From Beijerinckiaceae bacterium (lineage in GTDB: Bacteria > Pseudomonadota > Alphaproteobacteria > Rhizobiales > Beijerinckiaceae), in NCBI GenBank assembly GCA_027533425.1, contig JAPZUD010000006.1, positions 310,001 through 374,000 on the forward strand: 64,000 nt of DNA. Reading direction: 5' to 3'. This document shows positions 58,304 through 64,000 of the stretch, piece after piece (position 1 is the stretch's first letter; every line of letters starts with the position of its first letter). A program made the position numbers and the translations under genes. Below the pieces are notes generated by a model. It was not told the origin of the DNA and ran no database searches. It saw only the letters and a list, made by a program, of their open reading frames with translations.

Positions 58304-59350
58304 ATGGCCGGCCCGCTGCCGCCGATCCCGATGGTCATCCTCACCGGGTTTCTTGGGGCGGGAAAGACCACGCGCCTGAACCGCTGGCTGGCGGACCCGG
58401 CCCTTGCCGACACGCTGGTGATCATCAACGAATTCGGGTCGGTAGGCCTTGATCACCTCCTCGTCGAGGAGACACCGGGCGAGATGGTCCTGATGGCCGC
58501 CGGCTGCCTCTGCTGCACAATCCGCGGTGATCTTGTCGCCACGCTGGAGGATCTGTTGCGGCGCCGCGACAACCGGCGCATCACGCCCTTCCAGCGAATC
58601 CTGATCGAAACAACAGGTCTCGCCGACCCGCTGCCCATCCTGCAATCGGTGCTCCAGCACCCTTATCTCTCGAAGCGGTTCGGGATTGCGGGGCTCGTCA
58701 CGCTGGTCGATGCTGTCCATGCCGGAGACACGCTGGCGCGTCATGCAGAAGCGCGCCGGCAGGTCGCTCTGGCCGATCGCCTCCTGCTGACCAAGCAGGA
58801 TCTCGCCGGTCCGGGCGTGGTCGACGCGCTGGAAGATGCCGTTTCTGGCCTCAATCCCACCACCCGGCTCCTTCGCGAGGAGCCGCCGGATTTCGCATCA
58901 ACCCTTTTCGACAACCGGTTCGAGCCCTGGTGCCAGTCGGAAACCGGCCTCGAGGCGTGGCTCGGCGCGGCGGAGGCAGCAAGCCCGCTCCACGCGCCTG
59001 AGCATGATCCGAACCGGCACGGCGCCGATATCCAGAGCTTCAGCTTCATCTCGGAACAGCCCGTCCGGCCGGAAGCCCTGATCGTCTTTCAGGAGGCGAT
59101 GCGCATCCTGCACGGGCCGCGCCTGCTGCGCCTGAAGGGCCTCGTCGCGATGGCGGACGATCAGGAACGCCCGGCCGTGATCCATCATGTCCAGTCGGTG
59201 ACGCATCCGATGCAGCGGCTCTCCCGCTGGCCGGGCCGCGACCGGCGGACCCGGCTCGTCTTCATCGTACAGGGAATCCCCCGCGAGACGATCGAAACCT
59301 TCTGGTCGGCTCTGGTGCGCACGGAAGCCGGCGCTCAGGACACGCGCTGA
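58304..59350 (+). CDS. CobW/COG0523-family GTPase
   Basis: A 348-residue G3E GTPase: Walker A LTGFLGAGKTTRLNRW, the metal-binding CxCC motif MAAGCLCCTIRGD, ETTGLADP and the TKQD specificity motif. A His/Asp-rich stretch (HAPEHDPNRHG) precedes the C-terminal CobW domain. These proteins deliver metals (zinc, cobalt or others) to client enzymes; the client is not identifiable here. It overlaps the convergent acyl-CoA synthetase by 16 bp at the 3' ends. Confidence 0.9.
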   Translation: MAGPLPPIPMVILTGFLGAGKTTRLNRWLADPALADTLVIINEFGSVGLDHLLVEETPGEMVLMAAGCLCCTIRGDLVATLEDLLRRRDNRRITPFQRILIETTGLADPLPILQSVLQHPYLSKRFGIAGLVTLVDAVHAGDTLARHAEARRQVALADRLLLTKQDLAGPGVVDALEDAVSGLNPTTRLLREEPPDFASTLFDNRFEPWCQSETGLEAWLGAAEAASPLHAPEHDPNRHGADIQSFSFISEQPVRPEALIVFQEAMRILHGPRLLRLKGLVAMADDQERPAVIHHVQSVTHPMQRLSRWPGRDRRTRLVFIVQGIPRETIETFWSALVRTEAGAQDTR

Positions 59351-60972
59351 CGCAATTCGCGGCGGATGATCTTGCCCGTGGTGGTCAGTGGCATTTCCGG
59401 GATGAAATGCACCTCGCGTGGATATTCATGGGCCGAGAGCCGCTCTCTCACGAAGAGACGGATCTCTTCCGCCAGTGCCTCGCCCGCTTCGAAGCCGGGC
59501 TTCAGGACCAGAAAGGCGACAACGATCTCGGTCCGCAGCGGGTCGGGCTTGCCGATCACGGCCGCGAGCGCGACGGCGGGGTGCTTGATCAGGCAATCCT
59601 CAATCTCGACCGGCCCGATCCGGTAGCCGGAGGAGGTGATGAGATCGTCATCCCGCCCGACAAATCCGATATATCCATCTGCATCGAGATAGCCCTGGTC
59701 GCCGGTCGTCATCCAGTCACCGATGAACTTCGCTTCCGTCGCCTCCGGCTTGTTCCAGTAGCCGAGGAACATGACCGGGTCCGGCCGGCGGATGGCGATC
59801 TGCCCGGGCTCGTCGACGCCGCACGGCGTTCCGTCTTCGCGGATGACAGCAACCGCATGCCCCGGCACAGGCCGGCCGATCATCCCGGCCCGGGCCACAC
59901 CCATGGCATGCGACGAGGACAGGACGAGATTGCACTCGGTCTGGCCGTAAAATTCATTGATCGGCAGGCCGAGCACCTCGCGACCCCATTCGAAGGTCGG
60001 TGTACCCAGCGCCTCGCCCCCGGAGCCAAGGCTCCGCAAGGGCATGCCGAACCGCTTGACCGGATCCCGGACGCTGCGCATCAGCCGCAGCCCCGTCGGC
60101 GGAATGAAGGCATTGCGCACGTCGAGCCGTGCCATCATGGCAAAGGCGGCTTCGGGGTCGAATTTCTGGAACGGCCAGGCCACTACGGGAATGCCGAGGC
60201 ACAGTCCCGGCAGCAGAATGTTGAGCAGGCCACCGGCCCAGGCCCAATCCGCCGGCGTCCAGAAACGGTCACCGGGCAGCGGGGCAAAGTCGTGATGCAT
60301 CTCGACGCCGGGCAGATGCCCGAGCAGGACGCGATGTCCGTGCAGCGCACCCTTGGGATGCCCGGTGGTTCCGGACGTGTAGATCATCAGGGCCGGATCT
60401 TCGGCCCGCGTCGCGACAGGCTCGAAATGGCCTGAACAGCCCTCGGTGAACCGCGCCAGCCCGATCGCCGGGCCATCATCGCCATCGATCGAGATCACCC
60501 GCTCCAGTGCCGGGGTCGAGACGAGCAGCGGTCGCATCTTCGCAGCGCCGGCGGCATCGGTGATCATCAGGCGCGAACCCGAATCCTGAAGCCGGTAGGC
60601 CAGGGCATCGGCTCCGAACAGGGCAGCCAGCGGTACGGCAATCGCGCCGATCTTGTAGATGGCGCAATGCGCGATCGGCACATGGCGACCCTGGGGCAGG
60701 TGGATCGCAACCCGGTCGCCGGGCTGGATGCCCGCGCGGATCATCGCCTGGGCCAGACGGTTGGATTCCGCGCGAAGTTCGCCGTAGCTGACGATGCTCT
60801 GGCTGAAATCCGGCCCGACCTCGATCAGGGCCGGTCTCTCCTGCTGCACCTGCGCATGGGCATCGGTGCAGGCAACCCCGATATTGAACAGGGCCGGCAC
60901 CTGCCAGCGGAACCGCGAAACCACGTCGCCATAGGCGGAAGAAGGGCCGAGCAGGGGCGCAACAATCGCCAT
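59335..60972 (-). CDS. AMP-dependent acyl-CoA synthetase
   Basis: A 545-residue acyl-adenylate-forming ligase. ATP-binding signature IYTSGTTGHPKGALHG, then NEFYGQTECN, GDWMTTGDQGYLDADGYIGFVGRDDDLI and the C-terminal catalytic Lys in MPLTTTGKIIRREL. It resembles medium/short-chain acyl-CoA synthetases. The ATG at 60970-60972 directly follows an in-frame TTG that is not favoured. Divergent from terC. Confidence 0.9.
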   Translation of the reverse strand: MAIVAPLLGPSSAYGDVVSRFRWQVPALFNIGVACTDAHAQVQQERPALIEVGPDFSQSIVSYGELRAESNRLAQAMIRAGIQPGDRVAIHLPQGRHVPIAHCAIYKIGAIAVPLAALFGADALAYRLQDSGSRLMITDAAGAAKMRPLLVSTPALERVISIDGDDGPAIGLARFTEGCSGHFEPVATRAEDPALMIYTSGTTGHPKGALHGHRVLLGHLPGVEMHHDFAPLPGDRFWTPADWAWAGGLLNILLPGLCLGIPVVAWPFQKFDPEAAFAMMARLDVRNAFIPPTGLRLMRSVRDPVKRFGMPLRSLGSGGEALGTPTFEWGREVLGLPINEFYGQTECNLVLSSSHAMGVARAGMIGRPVPGHAVAVIREDGTPCGVDEPGQIAIRRPDPVMFLGYWNKPEATEAKFIGDWMTTGDQGYLDADGYIGFVGRDDDLITSSGYRIGPVEIEDCLIKHPAVALAAVIGKPDPLRTEIVVAFLVLKPGFEAGEALAEEIRLFVRERLSAHEYPREVHFIPEMPLTTTGKIIRRELRQRVS

Positions 60973-61060
60973 CAAACCAATCCAGTCCCGTTGCGATGCC
61001 GCTCTCTGCCCGCGTCTTCAGCAAATTGCAACGATGGTTGCAGCTCGGAACGCGCCCATC

Positions 61061-61089
61061 TTGACAAAAGGCCACGCCGCCCTTTATCC
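61061..61089 (+). promoter_or_regulatory. Probable promoter of terC
   Basis: TTGACA (61061-61066), 17-bp spacer, TTATCC (61084-61089). Same layout as the secA promoter. It gives a leader of about 85 nt before the terC ATG. Confidence 0.5.
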
Positions 61090-61115
61090 GACACAACGGT
61101 TGCCGGGCCCCTCTG

Positions 61116-61150
61116 GCGCGTCAGGAAGACGCGCGATGTCGGAACCATCG
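61116..61150 (+). promoter_or_regulatory. Two adjacent hairpins in the terC leader
   Basis: GCGCGTC-aggaa-GACGCGC (61116-61134, perfect 7-bp stem) is followed at once by CGATG-tcggaac-CATCG (61134-61150, 5-bp stem), between the promoter and the start codon. The pair could be a regulatory leader; I cannot recognise a known riboswitch class with confidence. Confidence 0.4.
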
Positions 61151-61179
61151 TTCTTGGGCTCAAAAATCGGTACCAAATC

Positions 61180-62193
61180 ATGATCGATCTGCTTAGCTAT
61201 GCCTTTCTGGGCAAGCCCCTCTGGATGTGGGGTGCTTTCCTTGCCGTGATCATTACGCTGATGGCCTTCGATCTGGGGGTCCTTCATCGCGACGAGAAGG
61301 AACTCGGGGTGGCAGAAAGCCTCTGGCTTTCGGCCTTCTACATCAGCGTCGCCATCGCGTTCGGCGGTTATATCTGGTGGTCCTATGAGACCGGACGCCT
61401 CATCACCGAGGACGGCACCCATGCCGGCATCGCCTATTTCACCGGCTTCTTTATCGAGAAGGCCTTGTCCATCGACAACGTCTTCGTCATCTCGCTGATC
61501 TTCGGCTTCTTTGCCATCCCGCCGAAATACCAGTACCGCGCCCTCGTCTGGGGGATCCTCGCGGTCATCATCCTGCGTGGCATCATGATCGCCCTCGGCG
61601 CGGCCCTGGTGCAGCAATACAGCTGGGTCCTCTACATCTTCGGCGCCTTCCTCATCGCCACCGGCATCAAGATGCTTGTGGTGCCCGAGGCCGATCCGGA
61701 TGTGTCGAAGAACCCGGTCGTGCGTTTCCTGCGCAAGCGCATGCGGGTGACCGAGCAGCTGCATGGCGAGAAGTTCTTTGTCCGCCAGCCGGATCCGGTG
61801 ACGGGCAAGATGGTGTCCTTCGCGACACCGCTGTTCCTGGCCCTGATCGTGATCAACGTGGCCGACCTGATCTTCGCGGTCGACTCGGTCCCGGCGATCT
61901 TCGCGATCACGACGGATACCTTCATCGTCTACACGGCCAACATCATGGCCATTCTCGGCCTCCGGGCGCTCTATTTCGCCCTGGCCGCCATGGTGCACCG
62001 GTTCCACTACCTGAAGTATGCGCTTGCGATGATCCTGGTCTTCATTGGCCTGAAGATCTTCTGGAACGAGATGGTGGGCAAGATGAACCCGGCCATCTCG
62101 CTGGGCGTCACACTGGCGCTGATTGTCGGCGGCATCGTCTACTCGCTCTGGAAAACCCGGAACGAGCCGGCCGCCGGGGCGGGCAAGGCCTGA
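61180..62193 (+). CDS. TerC/Alx-family integral membrane protein
   Basis: A 337-residue TerC-type protein with about nine membrane segments. The two acidic motifs FFIEKALSIDNVFVISLIF and VADLIFAVDSVPAIFAITTD are intact. Family members are implicated in manganese export, tellurite resistance and metallation of exported enzymes. The ATG at 61180 (MIDLLSYAFLGKPLW) is preferred; the upstream extension is antisense to the acyl-CoA synthetase. It ends in a strong terminator. Confidence 0.9.
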   Translation: MIDLLSYAFLGKPLWMWGAFLAVIITLMAFDLGVLHRDEKELGVAESLWLSAFYISVAIAFGGYIWWSYETGRLITEDGTHAGIAYFTGFFIEKALSIDNVFVISLIFGFFAIPPKYQYRALVWGILAVIILRGIMIALGAALVQQYSWVLYIFGAFLIATGIKMLVVPEADPDVSKNPVVRFLRKRMRVTEQLHGEKFFVRQPDPVTGKMVSFATPLFLALIVINVADLIFAVDSVPAIFAITTDTFIVYTANIMAILGLRALYFALAAMVHRFHYLKYALAMILVFIGLKIFWNEMVGKMNPAISLGVTLALIVGGIVYSLWKTRNEPAAGAGKA

Positions 62194-62220
62194 CGGCAGG
62201 CCTTTTCCGACATTTCAGGA

Positions 62221-62242
62221 AAGGCGGGCTCCGGCCCGCCTT
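62221..62242 (+). terminator. Intrinsic terminator between terC and putR
   Basis: A perfect 9-bp stem AAGGCGGGC/GCCCGCCTT with a 4-nt loop, then a T7 run on the plus strand. On the minus strand TTTCC follows, so it may also serve putR. Confidence 0.92.
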
Positions 62243-62248
62243 TTTTTG

Positions 62249-62713
62249 TCAGACCGGCAGGGTCAGCTCGGCCTTCACTTCTTCCATGACCGCATAGGAC
62301 CTGGATTCGCGCACGCCCGGCAGCGACAGGATCGTCTGCGTGAGGAAGTTCCGGTAGGCTTCCATATCCTTGACGCGCGTCTTGATCAGGTAATCGAAGC
62401 CGCCCGCAACGAGGTGGCACTCGAGGATCTCCCGGGAGGCGCGGACCGCCACCGCGAATTTGGCGAACACATCAGGTGTCGTCTTGTCGAGCGTGATCTC
62501 GATGAAGACCAGCAAGGCCCGATCGAGCATCGCCGGATCAAGCGCGGCGTGATAGCCTTTGATGTAACCTTCGCGCGTCAGGCGCTTGACGCGTTCAGTG
62601 GTTGCGGTTGGACTGAGGCCGACATTCTCGGCCAGGGCAACGGTCGAAAGGCGCCCATCCCGTTGCAGGGCTCTCAGGATCTTGATGTCCGCCCGGTCGA
62701 GCTGTTCTGCCAT
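62249..62713 (-). CDS. putR: Lrp/AsnC-family regulator, probable PutR
   Basis: A 154-residue Lrp-type regulator: HTH (LDRADIKILRALQRDGRLSTVALAENVGLSPTATTERVKRL) and RAM domain (ILECHLVAGGFDYLIKTRVKDMEAYRNFL ... LPGVRESRSYAVMEEVK). Its divergent position to putA matches PutR, which in relatives activates putA in response to proline. Of the clustered ATGs, the one at 62711-62713 has GGAG 6 nt upstream; the 62725 start does not. Confidence 0.85.
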   Translation of the reverse strand: MAEQLDRADIKILRALQRDGRLSTVALAENVGLSPTATTERVKRLTREGYIKGYHAALDPAMLDRALLVFIEITLDKTTPDVFAKFAVAVRASREILECHLVAGGFDYLIKTRVKDMEAYRNFLTQTILSLPGVRESRSYAVMEEVKAELTLPV

Positions 62714-62740
62714 CATCCACTCCATATCACGCTAGAATGC

Positions 62741-62771
62741 ACTTGTAGTAGTGATTTTCACTAATACAAGT
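62741..62771. promoter_or_regulatory. Near-perfect inverted repeat between putR and putA
   Basis: Arms ACTTGTAGTAGTG (62741-62753) and CACTAATACAAGT (62759-62771) match at 12 of 13 positions around a 5-bp spacer. It lies in an AT-rich divergent region, 28 bp from the putR start and 88 bp from putA. A likely PutR operator. Confidence 0.6.
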
Positions 62772-62790
62772 TAAAAACCGCTGTGGAAAC

Positions 62791-62804
62791 GCCTGTCAAC
62801 AGGC
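62791..62804. promoter_or_regulatory. 14-bp palindrome upstream of putA
   Basis: GCCTGT-CA-ACAGGC is perfectly palindromic. It lies 20 bp from the first repeat on the putA side and could be a second protein-binding site. Confidence 0.4.
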
Positions 62805-62858
62805 GATATGTCTTGAGTAATCCCTAGATGCCCTCTCAGCCCCTCCGGAGCCCGCACC

Positions 62859-64000
62859 ATGACCCTGTCTCCGCTTCCTCCGTTCCGCGCCCCTTACGCA
62901 CAGAACGACGAATCACTCGCCGCGGTCCTGCTTGCTTCGGCCATCCAATCGCCCGAAACGGAACGCGCGATCGACCGCGAAGCGCGCCGCCTGATCGAGG
63001 CGATCCGGGCAGGGTCGGGCGGGATCGGCGGCGTGGAACAGATCCTCCAGGAATATGCTCTCTCGACCAAGGAAGGGCTGGCCCTCATGGTCCTGGCCGA
63101 GGCCCTGTTACGGGTGCCGGATTCGCTGACGGCTGACAAGCTCATCGAGGACAAACTCGGCCAGGGAGACTTCCTCAACCACGAACCGAAATCCGGCGCG
63201 CTCCTGATCAACGCCTCGGCCTGGGCGCTCGGCATCGGGGCGCGCATCATCCAGCCCGGCGAGACACCCGATGGCATCCTCGGCCAGCTGGCCAAGAGGA
63301 TCGGACTGCCGACTGTGCGCACCGCCGCGCGGCAAGCCATGAAGGTGATGGGCAACCATTTCGTTCTCGGCCAGACCATCGAGGAGGCCCTGAAGCGCGC
63401 GGGATCCGGCCCCGGCCGTTCTTTCCGCTATTCGTTCGACATGCTGGGCGAAGGTGCCCGCACGCGGGACGATGCGGCCCGCTATTTCGCGAGCTACGCC
63501 AACGCGATCAAGCATATCGGTGCCAGCGCCGGCAACCGCCCGCTGCCGGATCGGCCCGGCATTTCCGTCAAGCTCTCCGCGCTGCATCCGCGCTACGAGG
63601 CTACGAACCGTGACGCGGTCCTGCGTGAGCTCGTACCGATGGTGATCGAGCTTGCGGTTTCGGCCAAAGGCTTCGACCTCAACTTCACGATCGATGCCGA
63701 GGAGGCGGATCGGCTCGAGCTCTCGCTCGACATTTTCGCAGAGCTGGCCCGGGCTCCGGAGCTGGCAGGCTGGGACGGTCTCGGCCTTGCGGTCCAGGCC
63801 TACCAGAAACGCGCGGGTGCGGTCATCGAATGGCTCGACAGGCTGGCGATCGAGAACGGCCGTCGCTTCATGGTCCGGCTGGTCAAGGGCGCCTACTGGG
63901 ATACCGAGATCAAGCGCGGGCAGGAACGGGGCCTTGATGACTTCCCGGTCTTTTCCCGCAAGGCGATGACCGACCTGAACTACACGGCCTGCGCCCGCGC
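62859..64000 (+). CDS. putA: Bifunctional proline dehydrogenase/P5C dehydrogenase, 5' part
   Basis: N-terminal 380 residues of PutA, which oxidises proline to glutamate using FAD and NAD in two fused domains. Visible are the N-terminal helical arm (EGLALMVLAEALLRVPD), then the proline-dehydrogenase barrel (MKVMGNHFVLGQTIEEAL, SFDMLGEGARTRDDAARYF, ISVKLSALHPRYE, RFMVRLVKGAYWDTEIKRGQ). It begins without the ribbon-helix-helix DNA-binding domain found in E. coli PutA, in keeping with control by a separate PutR. GGAG is 8 nt upstream of the ATG. The rest runs off the right edge. Confidence 0.95.
   Translation, partial: MTLSPLPPFRAPYAQNDESLAAVLLASAIQSPETERAIDREARRLIEAIRAGSGGIGGVEQILQEYALSTKEGLALMVLAEALLRVPDSLTADKLIEDKLGQGDFLNHEPKSGALLINASAWALGIGARIIQPGETPDGILGQLAKRIGLPTVRTAARQAMKVMGNHFVLGQTIEEALKRAGSGPGRSFRYSFDMLGEGARTRDDAARYFASYANAIKHIGASAGNRPLPDRPGISVKLSALHPRYEATNRDAVLRELVPMVIELAVSAKGFDLNFTIDAEEADRLELSLDIFAELARAPELAGWDGLGLAVQAYQKRAGAVIEWLDRLAIENGRRFMVRLVKGAYWDTEIKRGQERGLDDFPVFSRKAMTDLNYTACAR

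Overview
The window is high-GC, densely packed bacterial chromosome. Gene content and order point to an alphaproteobacterium of the order Hyphomicrobiales (Rhizobiales). The run ptsP-lysC-ubiG, the grxC/comF block, argJ-secA, accA-xerD-aroK-aroB, and the later rpoH/carD/fdxA/helicase/rpmB/cobTS/bolA block are typical chromosomal neighbours in that order. Other markers are a cyclic-glucan-exporter homologue (NdvA/ChvA), aerobic cobaltochelatase subunits CobS/CobT, an RpoH-type sigma factor and a CarD/CdnL-type regulator. The genus cannot be fixed from this sequence. No prophage, insertion sequence, integrase island, CRISPR array or rRNA was found; one tRNA gene, tRNA-Arg(CCT), is present.

Layout. 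1-6.8 kb: 5' part of ptsP, lysC, ubiG, a four-gene minus-strand operon (comF, grxC, nitrilase, DUF1178), a divergent methyltransferase, an orphan Flp pilin and mutT. 6.8-20.2 kb: argJ and a periplasmic parvulin facing secA, then a small methyltransferase, an L,D-transpeptidase lipoprotein, accA, xerD, a 49-residue membrane ORF, aroK-aroB and ndvA. 20.3-25 kb: a PomA/PomB-like stator pair, a CAP-domain lipoprotein and a large MscS-type channel. 25-31.8 kb is accessory metabolism: an SDR/idonate-dehydrogenase pair, ACC deaminase with a divergent Lrp regulator (acdS/acdR), and a MarR regulator divergent from a Bug-type binding protein plus amidase. 31.8-44.5 kb: RhlE helicase, an alpha/beta-hydrolase lipoprotein, tRNA-Arg, an SNase-like protein, an M48 protease, rpoH, carD, fdxA, an S4-domain protein, a large SUV3-like helicase, a 605-bp gene-free stretch and a DUF3108 protein. 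44.7-53.2 kb: rpmB, a HAD phosphatase, the cobS-GNAT-HAD-cobT-esterase operon, a J-domain protein, bolA and a CorC/HlyC protein. 53.2-64 kb: an MFS transporter, a thiolase, a D,D-carboxypeptidase, an EamA transporter, a CobW GTPase, an acyl-CoA synthetase, terC, and the divergent putR/putA pair (putA runs off the right edge).

Genes are packed tightly, with many ATGA-type overlaps and several convergent pairs that touch or overlap at their stops. Non-coding signal therefore sits in a few divergent intergenic regions. The most informative are: two tandem TTGA-N4-TCAA palindromes between the MarR gene and its target operon; an inverted repeat between acdS and acdR; a near-perfect 13-bp inverted repeat between putR and putA; and the 605-bp stretch upstream of the SUV3-like helicase, which holds 12 GANTC (CcrM-type) sites in about 390 bp. 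I found no clearly new multi-gene system. The best leads are that GANTC cluster, the MarR-Bug-amidase module, the acdS/acdR module, the orphan PomAB-type stator and the structured leader of terC. Start codons were re-chosen against Shine-Dalgarno sequences and family length wherever the longest reading frame was implausible.
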